A stretch of DNA of 64,000 bases from Modestobacter sp. VKM Ac-2977 (GTDB taxonomy: Bacteria; Actinomycetota; Actinomycetes; Mycobacteriales; Geodermatophilaceae): assembly GCF_026968045.1 (NCBI RefSeq), contig NZ_JAPVBQ010000004.1:186001-250000 (forward strand). Reading direction: 5' to 3'. Of this stretch, positions 28,928 to 39,492 are shown one piece after another. Each line of letters begins with the position of its first letter. Position 1 is the first letter of the stretch. The notes under the pieces were generated by a model. The model was given only the letters and a program-made list of their open reading frames with translations. It was not told the origin of the DNA and made no database searches. The position numbers and the translations under genes are program-made.

Positions 28928-29587
28928 TCAGTCCGTGATGCCGGGGACGACCTCGCGCAGCTGCTCCAGCTCGATGGCGCCCAGACGGAGCACCCGGGGG
29001 GTCGGGGCCGTGCAGTCGACGATCGTGCTGGGCGCCGAGCCGGAGCGCGGCCCCCCGTCCAGGACCACCGCGGCGTGCTCGCCCAGCTGGTAGGCCGCCT
29101 CTGCCGCGGTCGTGCCGGCCGGACGGCCGGAGCGGTTAGCGCTGGAGACCGCGAGCGGGCCGGTGCGCCGCAGCAGGTCGCGGGTCACGTCGTCGTCCGG
29201 CAGCCGGACGGCGACCGTCCCGTCGGCGTCCCCGAGGTCCCACGCCAGCGACGGTGCGTGCTCCACCACCAGGGTCAGCCCCCCGGGCCAGAAGGCCGCG
29301 GCCAGCTCGTGGGCCACCTGGGGCACGGTGACGACCAGACCGGCCAGCGTGGACGCCTCCCCCACCAGCACCGGGACGGGCATGTTGCGGCCCCGGTTCT
29401 TGGCCGCCAGCAGCCGGGTGACCGCGCTCGGGGTGAACGCGTCGGCGGCCACCCCGTAGACGGTGTCGGTCGGGAGCAGCACGAGCTCACCGCGGGACAG
29501 CGCCATGGCGGCGGCGGTCAGCCCCGCCTCGCGCTGGTCGGGGTCACTGCAGTCGAAGACGTCGGCCACGGCTCGGGAGTCTGTCAC
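28928..29587 (-). CDS. tsaC: L-threonylcarbamoyladenylate synthase
   Basis: A 219-residue Sua5/YciO/TsaC protein. LLPTDTVYGVAADAF and the K-R/NRGRNMPVPVLV segment match the family, which makes threonylcarbamoyl-AMP for the t6A37 modification of tRNA. It lacks the extra Sua5 C-terminal domain. It overlaps the prmC stop by 4 bp, matching the prfA-prmC-tsaC order common in actinobacteria. Confidence 0.93.
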   Translation of the reverse strand: MTDSRAVADVFDCSDPDQREAGLTAAAMALSRGELVLLPTDTVYGVAADAFTPSAVTRLLAAKNRGRNMPVPVLVGEASTLAGLVVTVPQVAHELAAAFWPGGLTLVVEHAPSLAWDLGDADGTVAVRLPDDDVTRDLLRRTGPLAVSSANRSGRPAGTTAAEAAYQLGEHAAVVLDGGPRSGSAPSTIVDCTAPTPRVLRLGAIELEQLREVVPGITD

Positions 29588-30465
29588 TGCCCCGGCGAGG
29601 ACGACCGGGCGGTCGTGTAGCGCGGCCGGTCGGCGAGGTCACGGTGGTCGGCGACGTCGGCCCACCGCCCGTGGGCCCGGACCAGCGCCGGCAGCGCACT
29701 CCCCTGCTGGTCGGCGTGCTCGATGCCCAGCCAGCCGCCCGGGCGCAGCAGGCGCGCGGCCGTGCCCAGCATCCCGCGGACGACGTCGAGCCCGTCCGGG
29801 CCGCCCCACAGCGCCAGCGGCGGGTCGTGCTCGGTGACCTCCCGGGGCAACCGGGCACCGTCGGGCACGTAGGGCGGGTTGGAGACCACGACGTCCACGA
29901 CGCCGTCCAGCTCGCACAGCAGCGCCGGGTCGGTCATGTCGCCGGCCAGCACCTCGACGGGGGTGTCGCCGGCCGCGGCGCGGGCCGCGGCGTTGTGCCG
30001 GGTCCACTCGATCGCCGCGGCGTCCCGTTCGACGGCCACGACCCGGGCGCCGGGGTGCTCGTTGGCCACCGCGAGCGCGATCGCACCGGAGCCCGCACCC
30101 AGGTCGACGACGGTGGGCGCGGCCAGCCCGGCGATCCTGGTCAGCACCCAGCCGGCGAGGAGCTCGGTCTCCGGGCGGGGCACGAAGACCCCGGGACCGA
30201 CCGACAGCTCGAGGTGCCGGAAGGGTGCGGTCCCGGTGAGGTGCTGCAGCGGGACCCGGGCGGCGCGCTCCTCGACCAGTGCGGCGTACCGGGCTGCCTG
30301 CTCGCCGGGCACCTCGCCGAGGGTCAGCAGCGCCGTGCGCGTCACCCCGAGGACGGCGGCCAACAGCAGCTCGGCGTCCACCCGGGGTGACTCCACGCCG
30401 GCCGCGGCGAGCCGTCGGACGGCGTCGCCGAGCAGCGCCCGGCCGGTGGACGGGGTCGTGGTCAG
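29584..30465 (-). CDS. prmC: Release factor glutamine methyltransferase PrmC
   Basis: A class I SAM methyltransferase that methylates the GGQ glutamine of release factors. [16 protein letters not shown] binds SAM and [10 protein letters not shown] is the catalytic NPPY motif. The first canonical start (GTG, 30396) lies inside the conserved N-terminal helical domain. Conserved-looking sequence continues upstream as [20 protein letters not shown], with no ATG, GTG or TTG before a CTG at 30465. That CTG overlaps the prfA stop as CTGA, so a coupled CTG start (293 residues) is proposed; the canonical alternative gives 270. Confidence 0.9.
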   Translation of the reverse strand: MTTTPSTGRALLGDAVRRLAAAGVESPRVDAELLLAAVLGVTRTALLTLGEVPGEQAARYAALVEERAARVPLQHLTGTAPFRHLELSVGPGVFVPRPETELLAGWVLTRIAGLAAPTVVDLGAGSGAIALAVANEHPGARVVAVERDAAAIEWTRHNAAARAAAGDTPVEVLAGDMTDPALLCELDGVVDVVVSNPPYVPDGARLPREVTEHDPPLALWGGPDGLDVVRGMLGTAARLLRPGGWLGIEHADQQGSALPALVRAHGRWADVADHRDLADRPRYTTARSSSPGQ

Positions 30466-31541
30466 GAGCCGGCCGCCAGCAGCTCGGCAGTCGCGGCCGC
30501 GGTCAGCGCGTCCAGGACCGGGTCGAGGTCGCCGTCCAGCACCTGGTCGAGGTTGTGCGCCTTGAAGCCGACCCGGTGGTCGGCGATGCGGTTCTCCGCG
30601 AAGTTGTAGGTGCGCACCCGCTCGCTGCGGTCGACCGTCCGCACCTGGCTGCGCCGCTGGTCCGACGCGGTGGCGGCGGCCTCCTCCCGCGCGGCGGCGA
30701 GCAGCCGGGAACGCAGCACCCGCAGGGCGGACTCGCGGTTCTGCAGCTGGCTCTTCTCGTTCTGCGAGCTGACCACGATCCCGGAGGGCAGGTGCGTGAT
30801 CCGCACCGCGGAGTCGGTGGTGTTGACGCTCTGCCCGCCGGGCCCGGAGGAACGGAAGACGTCGATGCGCAGGTCGTTCGGGTCGACGCTGACGTCGACC
30901 TCCTCGGCCTCGGGGAGCACGAGCACCCCGGCCGCCGAGGTGTGGATCCGGCCCTGGGACTCGGTGACCGGGACCCGCTGCACGCGGTGCACGCCGGCCT
31001 CGAACTTCAGCCGGGCGAAGATCCCCTCGTCGGTGCGCGACTTGATCGCCACGGCGACGTCCTTGTACCCGCCCAGCTCGGCCTGGACGGCGTCGAGGAC
31101 CTCGGTCGCCCAGCCGCGCCGCTCGGCGTAGCGCAGGTACATCCGCAGCAGGTCGCCGGCGAACAGCGCCGACTCCGCCCCGCCCTCCCCGGCCTTGATC
31201 TCGAGGATGACGTCCTTGTCGTCGTCGGGGTCCTTGGGCAGCAGCAGCTCGGTGAGCCGGCCGGTCAACTCGCCGACGCTGCCCGCCAGCTGGTCGGCCT
31301 CGGCGGCGAAGGAGGCGTCCTCCCCGGCGAGCTCGCGGGCGGCGGCGAGGTCGTCGGTCGCGGCGTCGAGCGCGCGTGCGGTCTCCACGACCGGGGCGAG
31401 CTGGGCGTACCGCCGGCCCAGCCGGCGGGCCCGCGCGGCATCGGAGTGCACCGCCGGGTCGGCGAGCTCGGCCTCCAGCTCGCGATGCTCGGCGAGCAGG
31501 CCGGCGAGCCGGTCGCTGCCGGCTCCGGTGCTGCTGCTCAC
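30462..31541 (-). CDS. prfA: Peptide chain release factor 1
   Basis: A 359-residue RF1 that recognises UAA and UAG. The codon-reading tripeptide is PVT (191-193), the PxT motif of RF1. The catalytic GGQ is at 235-237 ([12 protein letters not shown]); Gln237 is the PrmC target. The GTG at 31541 has AGGAG 5 nt upstream. prmC follows with a 4-bp overlap. Confidence 0.96.
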   Translation of the reverse strand: MSSSTGAGSDRLAGLLAEHRELEAELADPAVHSDAARARRLGRRYAQLAPVVETARALDAATDDLAAARELAGEDASFAAEADQLAGSVGELTGRLTELLLPKDPDDDKDVILEIKAGEGGAESALFAGDLLRMYLRYAERRGWATEVLDAVQAELGGYKDVAVAIKSRTDEGIFARLKFEAGVHRVQRVPVTESQGRIHTSAAGVLVLPEAEEVDVSVDPNDLRIDVFRSSGPGGQSVNTTDSAVRITHLPSGIVVSSQNEKSQLQNRESALRVLRSRLLAAAREEAAATASDQRRSQVRTVDRSERVRTYNFAENRIADHRVGFKAHNLDQVLDGDLDPVLDALTAAATAELLAAGS

Positions 31542-31597
31542 GGGCACTCCTCTGTTCTTCGGTCCCGACAGGCCGCCGGCCGGTGGAGCGGACATGA

Positions 31598-31644
31598 CGA
31601 CGGCGCCCGCGCCGCCCTGGTGCAGGGCGGCGCGGGCGCCGTCG
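31598..31644. terminator. Strong hairpin downstream of rpmE
   Basis: A perfect 21-bp stem with a 5-nt loop (GGTGC): left arm 31598-31618, right arm 31624-31644, starting CGACGGCGCC. It lies between the rpmE stop and the prfA start on the minus strand and has no U-run. Confidence 0.85.
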
Positions 31645-31650
31645 GGGGTG

Positions 31651-31881
31651 CTACTGGCCGGCGGGGGTGCCGGGGGCGCGCTTGCCGAACCGCTTCTCGA
31701 AGCGGGCGACGCGGCCACCGGTGTCCAGGATCTTCTGCTTGCCGGTGTAGAAGGGGTGGCACGCCGAGCAGACCTCGACGGTCAGCTGACCGGACGGCGA
31801 GGTGCTGCGGGTGGTGAACGTGTTACCGCAACCACAAGTCACCTCGGTGACGTTGTACTGCGGGTGGATGTCGGCCTTCAT
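31651..31881 (-). CDS. rpmE: 50S ribosomal protein L31
   Basis: A 76-residue L31 of the zinc-binding (C+) type. Four cysteines are present (TCGCGNTF and [10 protein letters not shown]). The ATG start follows GAGAGAGGG. C+ L31 is usually used under zinc-replete conditions, with a C- paralogue elsewhere under Zur control. A 21-bp hairpin follows. Confidence 0.96.
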   Translation of the reverse strand: MKADIHPQYNVTEVTCGCGNTFTTRSTSPSGQLTVEVCSACHPFYTGKQKILDTGGRVARFEKRFGKRAPGTPAGQ

Positions 31882-32001
31882 GCCGGTACACCCTCTCTCT
31901 GGTCTCGGGGTCTGCTGGTTCGATCAACCGCCGGGAGACGGCGGCAGAGGCTCAGTCGGCCAGTGTACGGCCCTGGCCAGGTGCCGGGACGTGAGGTGCA
32001 C

Positions 32002-32034
32002 CCCCGCCCCCGCCGCGAGCGGCAGGGGGCGGGG
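32002..32034. terminator. Terminator hairpin downstream of rho
   Basis: CCCCGCCCCC-GCCG loop CGAG CGGC-A-GGGGGCGGGG: a 14-bp stem with one bulged A, 7 bp beyond the rho stop. Without a T-run it would be an intrinsic-type hairpin of the kind usual in high-GC genomes. Confidence 0.75.
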
Positions 32035-32040
32035 AGGTCC

Positions 32041-34365
32041 TCACTCCTTCTCGTTCACACCCAGGGTCGTCTTCTGCACCTGCATCAGGAACTCGATGTT
32101 GTTGCGCGTCTTGCGCATCCGGTCGAGCAGCAGCTCCAGGGCCTGCTGGGGCTCCAGGGCCGACAGCACCCGGCGCAGCTTGATGATGATCGCCAGCTCG
32201 TCGGGCGAGAGGAGGATCTCCTCCTTGCGGGTGCCCGAGGCGTTCACGTCGACCGCCGGGAAGACCCGCTTGTCGGCCAGCCGCCGGTCCAGCTTGATCT
32301 CGGCGTTCCCGGTGCCCTTGAACTCCTCGAAGATGACCGTGTCCATCGTCGAACCGGTCTCGACCAGCGCCGAGGCGATGATCGTCAGCGAGCCGCCGTT
32401 CTCGATGTTGCGGGCCGCCCCGAGGAAGCGCTTGGGCGGGTAGAGCGCCGTGGAGTCCACGCCACCGGAGAGGATGCGCCCGCTGGCGGGGGCTGCCAGG
32501 TTGTAGGCGCGGCCCAGCCGGGTGATCGAGTCGAGCAGGACGACGACGTCGTGGCCCATCTCGACCAGGCGCTTGGCCCGCTCGATCGACAGCTCGGCGA
32601 CCGTGGTGTGGTCGGCCGGCGGCCGGTCGAAGGTCGAGGCGATGACCTCGCCCTTCACCGAGCGCTGCATGTCGGTGACCTCTTCGGGCCGCTCGTCGAC
32701 CAGCACCACCATGAGGTGGACCTCGGGGTTGTTGGTCGTGATCGCGTTGGCGATCGACTGCAGCACCATCGTCTTGCCGGCCTTCGGCGGGCTGACGATC
32801 AGCGCCCGCTGGCCCTTGCCGATCGGCATGACGAGGTCGATGAGCCGGGTGGTCATCAGGTGCGACTCGGTCTCCAGCCGCAGTCGGTCCTGCGGGTAGA
32901 GCGGGGTCAGCTTGGTGAACTCGGGGCGGTTGCGCGCCTGCTCCGGGTCCAGCCCGTTGACCGAGTCCAGCCGGACCAGCGCGTTGTACTTGTCCTTCTT
33001 CTCGCCCTCACGGGGCTGACGGACGGCGCCGGTGATGGCGTCGCCGCGGCGCAGGCCGTAGCGACGCACCTGGGACAGCGAGACGTAGACGTCGTTCGGG
33101 CCGGTCAGGTACCCCGACGTGCGGACGAACGCGTAGCTGTCCAGCACGTCCAGGATGCCCGCCACCGGGAGGAGGACGTCGTCCTCGCTGACGGTGGGCT
33201 CGCCCTGGTCGAAGCGCTCGCGCCCGCCGGCGCTGCCGCCGCGCCGGTTGCGATCGCGGTACCGACGACCACGGCGACCGCGGCCGCCCTCGAAGTCGTC
33301 GTCGTCCTCGTCGTTCCGGGTGTCGTTGCGGTTGGCGCTCGCGTCGTTCCGGTTGGCGCCCGCGTCGCCGCGGCCGTCGTTCCGGTTGCCCGGGCCGTCG
33401 TTCCGGTTGCCCGGGCCGTCGTTCCGGTTGCCGTCCCGGTTGTTGCGGCCCGGCCGACCGGACTCGCCCTCGTTGCGGTTGCGCCCGCCGCGCTGCTCCC
33501 CGTCACGATCGGCACCCTCGCGGCCGCCCCGCTCGTCCCGGCCGGCGGAGTCCCGGTTGCGGTCCTCGCGGCTGTTCCGCTCGTCACGGCTGCCGGAGTC
33601 GCGGTTGCGGTCCTCCCGCTCGCCGGAGTCGCGGTTCCCCCGCTCCTCGCGGGTGGCGGAGTCGCGGTTGCCGGAGTCCCGGTTGCCCCGCTCCTCGCGC
33701 TCGCCGCCTTCCCGGGGCGCACGCTCGGCGCGGTCCCGGTTGCGGCTGCGCTGCGGTCGGTCACCGTCGGGGCGGTTGTCGGACTGGGCCGGCTCGGCCG
33801 CCTCGACCGTGGCCGGCTCCGCGGTGTCGTCTCCGGCGACCGGGGCCGCAGCAGCGACGGCCGGGGAGTCGACGGTGGGTGCCCCGGCCGGACGGCTGGC
33901 CCCGCGGCGCCGACGGCCCGTGGGGGCCGCGTCGGCGGGAGCAGCGTCGGCGGGAGCAGCGTCGGCGGGAGCGGCGTCGGTGCTGGGGACGGTCGCCGGA
34001 CCGCCGTTGGCACCGCCGCTGACCGGGGCCTCCAGCGGTGCTGCCGGAGCAGTGCTGCGCTCGTCGGCACGGGGAGCGGGCATGCTCGGGGTGCTGGCCG
34101 GCGCACCGGCGGACGAGGTGGGTTCGGCGGCGGGGCCGGCGCCCACCTGCCGCTCGGAGATCGCGGCGACGAGGTCGCTCTTGCGCATCTTGCCGGTGCC
34201 GGGGATGCCCAGTTCGCCGGCCAGGCGCTGCAGTTCGGGCAGCAGCATGCCGGACAGTCCGCTGCCACGGCGGCGGGAACGGGGAGCCGTCCCGCTGCCG
34301 GCAGCTGCCTCGTCGGACGGGGCGGCGTCGCGCTCGCCGTCGAGGAGGTCGGTGCTCTCGCTCAC
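32041..34365 (-). CDS. rho: Transcription termination factor Rho
   Basis: A 774-residue Rho, far longer than E. coli Rho (419). Residues about 28-75 form the N-terminal helical Rho_N domain. Residues about 80-390 are a low-complexity insert: Ala/Pro, then repeats rich in Arg, Asp, Asn, Ser and Gly (NRDSG, GNRNDGP). The RNA-binding and RecA-like domains follow, with VSPPKAGKTMVLQ (Walker A) and VVVLLDSITRLGRAYN. The insert is typical of Micrococcus-type Rho, which binds structured GC-rich RNA. TTGAAA-18 bp-TAGGCT lies about 195 bp upstream. Confidence 0.95.
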   Translation of the reverse strand: MSESTDLLDGERDAAPSDEAAAGSGTAPRSRRRGSGLSGMLLPELQRLAGELGIPGTGKMRKSDLVAAISERQVGAGPAAEPTSSAGAPASTPSMPAPRADERSTAPAAPLEAPVSGGANGGPATVPSTDAAPADAAPADAAPADAAPTGRRRRGASRPAGAPTVDSPAVAAAAPVAGDDTAEPATVEAAEPAQSDNRPDGDRPQRSRNRDRAERAPREGGEREERGNRDSGNRDSATREERGNRDSGEREDRNRDSGSRDERNSREDRNRDSAGRDERGGREGADRDGEQRGGRNRNEGESGRPGRNNRDGNRNDGPGNRNDGPGNRNDGRGDAGANRNDASANRNDTRNDEDDDDFEGGRGRRGRRYRDRNRRGGSAGGRERFDQGEPTVSEDDVLLPVAGILDVLDSYAFVRTSGYLTGPNDVYVSLSQVRRYGLRRGDAITGAVRQPREGEKKDKYNALVRLDSVNGLDPEQARNRPEFTKLTPLYPQDRLRLETESHLMTTRLIDLVMPIGKGQRALIVSPPKAGKTMVLQSIANAITTNNPEVHLMVVLVDERPEEVTDMQRSVKGEVIASTFDRPPADHTTVAELSIERAKRLVEMGHDVVVLLDSITRLGRAYNLAAPASGRILSGGVDSTALYPPKRFLGAARNIENGGSLTIIASALVETGSTMDTVIFEEFKGTGNAEIKLDRRLADKRVFPAVDVNASGTRKEEILLSPDELAIIIKLRRVLSALEPQQALELLLDRMRKTRNNIEFLMQVQKTTLGVNEKE

Positions 34366-34560
34366 GTACAGGTCCTTCCCTGCGGTGACCTGCGCCTACC
34401 AGCGCAGGAGGTGACCCGTCCCCGGAACGCGAGAGCCAGTGTCGGACTCGTCGGATCGACCGGGATGACGCGGGTCTGTGGATTGCGAGGGGTTCAGCGG
34501 CGACGGGTCGACCGTCTGCAACGCCCCGCGTGAGGCTCGCCCGGAGGCGGCTACGTCGTC

Positions 34561-34590
34561 AGCCTAGACACAGGCCGACACACCTTTCAA
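34561..34590 (-). promoter_or_regulatory. rho promoter
   Basis: Minus strand: -35 TTGAAA (34590-34585), 18-bp spacer, -10 TAGGCT (34566-34561). It would give a 5' leader of about 190 nt before the rho ATG. A long leader fits Rho autoregulation, but this is inference. Confidence 0.55.
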
Positions 34591-34599
34591 CACAGTCCG

Positions 34600-35577
34600 T
34601 CACGGGTGTGTTCCAGGCGCCCCGGACGATACCGCATCGTGATCACCGGACAACGGGGTGACGACGGCGCCGGTGGGGTCGACGGGCAGCGGCCGGCACT
34701 CCCAGCCCGCCGGCGTCGCCTCCTGCAGGGCTCTCACCTGCACCGCAGCGGCCGGCGCGGCGGCGTCCTCGTCGGGACCGAGCACGGCCAGCGCCAGCAC
34801 GCACGGACCGGCGCCGGAGACGACGGCGGCGTGCCCGTCGGCCCGCAGCCGGGCCAGCAGGGTGGCGCTCTCGGGCATGGCCGGCGCCCGCTGCGCCTGG
34901 TGCAGCCGGTCCTCGGTGCCCTCGAGGAGCAGGGCCGGATCGCGGGTGAGCGCGTGCACCAGGAGTGCGGAGCGACCGGCGGCGTGGGCGGCGTCGGCGT
35001 GCGGCACCGTCTCGGGCAGCAGCCCCCGGGCCAGGTGCGTGGCCAGCGTGGTGGCCGGGACGAACAGCACCGGGGCGATCCGCGGGTCGACGGCCAGCCG
35101 CGCGGCGCGTGCGCCGGAGGCCGTCGTCCAGGACAGTGTCGCCCCACCGAGCAGGCACGGGGCGACGTTGTCCGGGTGGCCCTCGAGCTCCGAGCACAGC
35201 CGCAGCACGGCCTCGGCGTCGACCTCGGCGACGTCGGGGCACAGCGCCCACGCCGCCAGGACCCCGGCGGTCACCGCCGCGGCGGAGGAGCCCATCCCCC
35301 GCCCCTGCGGGATGGTGTTGCGCGCGGACAACCGCAGGCCCGCCGGCGTCCACCCCAGCTCGGCGGAGGCGGCCCGGAACGCGCGCACCACCAGGTGCGA
35401 CTCGTCGGTCGGCAGCTCACCGGCGCCGGCCCCCGCCACCTCGACGGTCAGCCCACCGTCGGTGACGGCGACGTCGAGGGAGTCCCAGCAGGACAGCGCC
35501 AACCCGGCACAGTCGTAGGCCGGACCGAGGTTCGCACTCGTCGCCGGGACACGGATCCGGACCGCGGCGGGCTGCAC
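34600..35577 (-). CDS. thrB: Homoserine kinase
   Basis: A 325-residue GHMP kinase that phosphorylates homoserine in threonine synthesis. The ATP loop is IPQGRGMGSSAAAVTAG. The N-terminal RVPATSANLGPAYDCAGLALS is the substrate-binding segment. The GTG start follows the thrC stop without a gap (TGAGTG). Last gene of the argS-lysA-hom-thrC-thrB run. Confidence 0.95.
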   Translation of the reverse strand: MQPAAVRIRVPATSANLGPAYDCAGLALSCWDSLDVAVTDGGLTVEVAGAGAGELPTDESHLVVRAFRAASAELGWTPAGLRLSARNTIPQGRGMGSSAAAVTAGVLAAWALCPDVAEVDAEAVLRLCSELEGHPDNVAPCLLGGATLSWTTASGARAARLAVDPRIAPVLFVPATTLATHLARGLLPETVPHADAAHAAGRSALLVHALTRDPALLLEGTEDRLHQAQRAPAMPESATLLARLRADGHAAVVSGAGPCVLALAVLGPDEDAAAPAAAVQVRALQEATPAGWECRPLPVDPTGAVVTPLSGDHDAVSSGAPGTHP

Positions 35578-36669
35578 TCAGAGCCCCAGCTGCGCCGCGG
35601 CGGCGGCCGCGTCGACCGGGATGGTGACCGGTGCCGGCGCACCGGAGATGGCCCACTCCGGGTCCTTGAGGCCGTTGCCGGTGACCGTGCAGACCACCCG
35701 CTGGCCGGGCTCGAGGCCACCGGCCTCGGCCACCTGCAGCAGACCGGCCACCGACGCGGCCGACGCCGGCTCGACGAAGACCGCCTCGCTGCGGGCCAGC
35801 AGCCGGTAGGCGGCGAGGATCGCCCGGTCGGTGACGGCGTCGATCCGGCCACCGGAGGTGTCCCGGGCGTCCAGCGCCTTCGTCCAGGACGCCGGGTTGC
35901 CGATCCGGATGGCGGTGGCGATGGTCTCGGGCCGGTCGACCACCCTGCCGGTGACGATCGGCGCCGCACCGGCGGCCTGGAAGCCCCACATCTCCGGGGT
36001 GTGGGTGGCCGGGCCGTCAGCCGCGTACTCGCGGTAGCCCTGCCAGTAGGCGGTGATGTTGCCGGCGTTGCCGACCGGCAGGCAATGCACGTCCGGGGCG
36101 TCGCCGAGCACGTCGACGATCTCGAACGACGCCGTCTTCTGGCCCTCGATGCGGTACTGGTTGACGCTGTTGACCAGGCTGACCGGGTAGTCGATCGCCA
36201 GCTTGCTGGCCAGGGTCAGGCAGTCGTCGAAGTTGCCCTCGACCTGCAACAGCTTCGCCCCGTGCACCAGCGCCTGGGCGAGCTTGCCGGTGGCGATCTT
36301 CCCCTGCGGCACGAGCACCGCACAGACCAGCCCTGCGCGGGCGGCGTAGGCCGCCGCGCTGGCGCTGGTGTTGCCGGTGGACGCACAGATGACCGCCTGC
36401 GCGCCCTCCTCCACCGCCTTGGAGATGGCCATGGTCATGCCGCGGTCCTTGAACGACCCCGTGGGGTTGGCGCCCTCGACCTTCAGCCAGACCTCGCAGC
36501 CGGTGCGGCGGGACAGCTCCGGTGCCGGCAGCAGCGGGGTGGCGCCCTCCTGCAGCGTCACCACCGGGGTGGCGGCGCTCACCGGCAACCGGTCCCGGTA
36601 GGCCTCGATCAGGCCCGGCCAGTACGGCGAGACGGGAGCGCGCAGCCCCGTCGGGAGTCCAGCGCTCAT
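35578..36669 (-). CDS. thrC: Threonine synthase
   Basis: A 363-residue PLP-dependent threonine synthase. The PLP lysine is in [29 protein letters not shown] binds the cofactor phosphate. An in-frame GTG 6 bp upstream is an alternative start. hom lies upstream with a gap of about 37 bp; thrB follows immediately. Confidence 0.95.
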   Translation of the reverse strand: MSAGLPTGLRAPVSPYWPGLIEAYRDRLPVSAATPVVTLQEGATPLLPAPELSRRTGCEVWLKVEGANPTGSFKDRGMTMAISKAVEEGAQAVICASTGNTSASAAAYAARAGLVCAVLVPQGKIATGKLAQALVHGAKLLQVEGNFDDCLTLASKLAIDYPVSLVNSVNQYRIEGQKTASFEIVDVLGDAPDVHCLPVGNAGNITAYWQGYREYAADGPATHTPEMWGFQAAGAAPIVTGRVVDRPETIATAIRIGNPASWTKALDARDTSGGRIDAVTDRAILAAYRLLARSEAVFVEPASAASVAGLLQVAEAGGLEPGQRVVCTVTGNGLKDPEWAISGAPAPVTIPVDAAAAAAQLGL

Positions 36670-36706
36670 GACCACATCACCCGTTCGCCTCCGCGGAACA
36701 CTCCGC

Positions 36707-38002
36707 TCACAGCCCCTCCACCCGCAGCACGCTGGTCACGCCCCGGACGGCCGACATCTCCCGCAGCCGGGCGACGGTCGTGGCCAGGGCCGCGTCCGGG
36801 GCCCGGTGGGTCACGATCACCAGCGTGGCGGCGTCGCCGTGCCCGTCCTGGCGGACGGTGGCGATGCTGACGCCCTGCGCGGCGAACTCGTGCGCGACGG
36901 TCGCCAGCACGCCGGGCTTGTCCGCGACGTCGAGGCTGACGTGGTACCGGGTGGGGGTGTCGGCCATCGGCCGCACGGTCAGGCCGGCGTAGCCCGTCGT
37001 CCCCGGCCCGGCGACGCCGGCCACCCGGTTGCGGGCCACCGCGACCAGGTCGCCGAGCACCGCGCTGGCGGTCGGCTGCCCGCCGGCGCCCTGGCCGTAG
37101 AACATCAGCTCACCGGCCGCCTCGGCCTCGACGAAGACGGCGTTGAACGCCCCGCCCACCGCCGCCAGCGGGTGGGTGGTCGGGATCATCGCCGGGTGCA
37201 CCCGGACGGCGACGGAGTCGTCGGCGCCGTCACTGCCCGCGACCCGCTCGCAGATCGCCAGCAGCTTCACCGTGCAGCCGATCTCGGCGGCCCGGGCGAC
37301 GTCGGTCGCGGACACCGCGGAGATGCCCTCGCGGTACACGTCGGCGGCGGTGACCGGGGAGTGGAAGGCCAGCGAAGCCAGGATCGCGGCCTTGGCGGCG
37401 GCGTCGAACCCGTCGACGTCGGCGGTCGGGTCGGCCTCGGCGTACCCGGCCTCGGTCGCCTCGGCCAGCGCCTCGCCGAAGCCGGCCCCGGTCTCGACCA
37501 TGCGGGACAGGATGTAGTTCGTCGTCCCGTTGACGATGCCGACCACCCGCCGGAGCTGGTCACCGGCCAGCGACTCGCGCAGCGGGCGCAGCAGCGGGAT
37601 CGCCCCGGCGACCGCGGCCTCGTAGTAGAGGTCGACGCCGGCCTCGGCGGCCGCGGCGTGCAGCGCGACGCCGTCGTCGGCCAGCAGTGCCTTGTTGGCG
37701 CTGACCACCGACTTCCCGGCGCCGATGGCGGCCAGCAGCAGCGTGCGGGCGGGCTCGATGCCGCCGATCACCTCGACCACCAGGTCGACGTCGGGCCGGG
37801 TGACCAGCCCCTCGGCGTCGGTGGTCAGCAGCTCGGCGGGCACCTCGGGGTGCCGGTCGGGACGGCGGACGGCGACCCCGGCGACCTCCACCCGGCGCCC
37901 GATCCGGGCGGTCAGGTCATCGGCCTGCTCGGACAGCAGCCGCAGGACGGCGCTGCCCACCGTGCCGCAGCCGAGCAGGGCCACCTTCAGGGAATCGCTC
38001 AC
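36707..38002 (-). CDS. hom: Homoserine dehydrogenase
   Basis: A 431-residue enzyme. The NAD(P) motif is [30 protein letters not shown] carries catalytic-region residues. A C-terminal ACT domain (residues about 350-425, [20 protein letters not shown]) suggests threonine feedback control. The GTG start overlaps the lysA stop as GTGA. Confidence 0.95.
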   Translation of the reverse strand: MSDSLKVALLGCGTVGSAVLRLLSEQADDLTARIGRRVEVAGVAVRRPDRHPEVPAELLTTDAEGLVTRPDVDLVVEVIGGIEPARTLLLAAIGAGKSVVSANKALLADDGVALHAAAAEAGVDLYYEAAVAGAIPLLRPLRESLAGDQLRRVVGIVNGTTNYILSRMVETGAGFGEALAEATEAGYAEADPTADVDGFDAAAKAAILASLAFHSPVTAADVYREGISAVSATDVARAAEIGCTVKLLAICERVAGSDGADDSVAVRVHPAMIPTTHPLAAVGGAFNAVFVEAEAAGELMFYGQGAGGQPTASAVLGDLVAVARNRVAGVAGPGTTGYAGLTVRPMADTPTRYHVSLDVADKPGVLATVAHEFAAQGVSIATVRQDGHGDAATLVIVTHRAPDAALATTVARLREMSAVRGVTSVLRVEGL

Positions 38003-39492
38003 GACTGGGCTCCTGCGGCGTGCTCGGGCGCCGGCTGGTCGATCGCCGGGCTGGGGGCGGGCACGTCGGCGAGGACGGCATCGAGGGCGAACACGTCGGA
38101 CAGTGTCTGACGTCGCACGATCTCGGTCGCCACCCCGTCCCGCACGGCGACCACCGGCGGCTTCAACAGGTAGTTGTAGTTGCTCGCCATCGACCAGCAG
38201 TAGGCGCCGGTGGCAGCCACCGCCAGCAGGTCGCCGGGCTGGACGTCGGAGGGCAGCCACAGGTCGCGGACCAGCACGTCGCCGCTCTCGCAGTGCTTAC
38301 CGACCACCCGGCAGAGCGCCGGTGGGGCGTCGGAGCTGCGGTTGGCCAGCACGCAGGTGTAGCTGGCGTCGTAGAGGGCGGTGCGGATGTTGTCGCTCAT
38401 CCCGCCGTCGACCGACACGTAGTTGCGCACCAGCGGGGTGCCCGGCGCGCCACTGGCCCCGAGCCGCACCGGCTTGATCGTGCCGATCTCGTACAGCGTG
38501 ACGGTGCCCGGCCCGGCGATCGCGCGGCCCGGCTCGACGGCCAGCCGCGGCACCGGCAGCCCGAGGGCCGCGCACTCGGCGGCGATGACCGACCGGAGCC
38601 TGACCGCGACGTCCTCGGGGCTGACCGGGTCGTCCTCGGCGAGGTAGGCGATGCCGAACCCGCCGCCGAGGTTGAGCTCGCCGAGCACCTCGCCGGTGGC
38701 CTGGTGCACCTGGCCGAGCAGGCCGACCACCCGGTGCGCGGCGGCCTCGAAGCCGGCCGTGTCGAAGATCTGCGAGCCGATGTGGCTGTGCAGCCCGGCC
38801 AGGTGCAGCCCCGGCTCGCGGATCACCCGGACGGCCGCGGTGAGCGCGTCGCCGGTGGCCAGCGAGAAGCCGAACTTCTGGTCCTCGTGGGCGGTGGCGA
38901 TGAACTCGTGGGTGTGCGCCTCGATGCCCACCGTGGACCGGATCAGCACCGACACCGGCGCGCCACCGGCGGCCACCCGGGCCTCCCCGAGCGGCACGAG
39001 CCGGTCGATCTCGTCGAAGGAGTCGAGCACCACGTGGCCGATCCCGGCGTCGACCGCGAGCTGCAGCTCGACCAGCGACTTGTTGTTGCCGTGCAGCGCG
39101 ATCCGCTCGGCCGGGAAACCGGCGGCCAGCGCGACCGCGAGCTCGTTGCCGCTGCAGGCGTCCAGGTGCAGCCCGTCGTCGGCGATCCAGCGGGCCACCT
39201 GCCCGCAGAGGAACGCCTTGGAGGCGTAGTGCACGTCGGCGTCGGTGAAGGCGTCGGCGAAGTCGGCGGCGCGGCCGCGGAAGTCGCCCTCGTCCAGCAC
39301 GAACAGCGGCGTGCCGTGCTGCCGGGCGAGGTCGGTCACCCGGCGGCCACCCAGCTCCAGCTCGCCGTCGACCCGCCGGGCCGAGCGCGGCCAGACCTGC
39401 GGGTCCAGCACGCCCAGGTCGGTCGGTGCCGGGCCGGCCGCGGGAGGCGGCGCGATGTTCCCGTGCAGGGGACCGGCCGGGTGCGCCCTCAC
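37999..39492 (-). CDS. lysA: Diaminopimelate decarboxylase
   Basis: A 497-residue fold-III PLP enzyme for the last step of lysine synthesis. The PLP lysine is in [22 protein letters not shown] and the [16 protein letters not shown] motif are conserved. It is extended at the N-terminus (about 45 residues), as in actinobacteria. The GTG at 39492 overlaps the argS stop as GTGA. Confidence 0.95.
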   Translation of the reverse strand: MRAHPAGPLHGNIAPPPAAGPAPTDLGVLDPQVWPRSARRVDGELELGGRRVTDLARQHGTPLFVLDEGDFRGRAADFADAFTDADVHYASKAFLCGQVARWIADDGLHLDACSGNELAVALAAGFPAERIALHGNNKSLVELQLAVDAGIGHVVLDSFDEIDRLVPLGEARVAAGGAPVSVLIRSTVGIEAHTHEFIATAHEDQKFGFSLATGDALTAAVRVIREPGLHLAGLHSHIGSQIFDTAGFEAAAHRVVGLLGQVHQATGEVLGELNLGGGFGIAYLAEDDPVSPEDVAVRLRSVIAAECAALGLPVPRLAVEPGRAIAGPGTVTLYEIGTIKPVRLGASGAPGTPLVRNYVSVDGGMSDNIRTALYDASYTCVLANRSSDAPPALCRVVGKHCESGDVLVRDLWLPSDVQPGDLLAVAATGAYCWSMASNYNYLLKPPVVAVRDGVATEIVRRQTLSDVFALDAVLADVPAPSPAIDQPAPEHAAGAQS

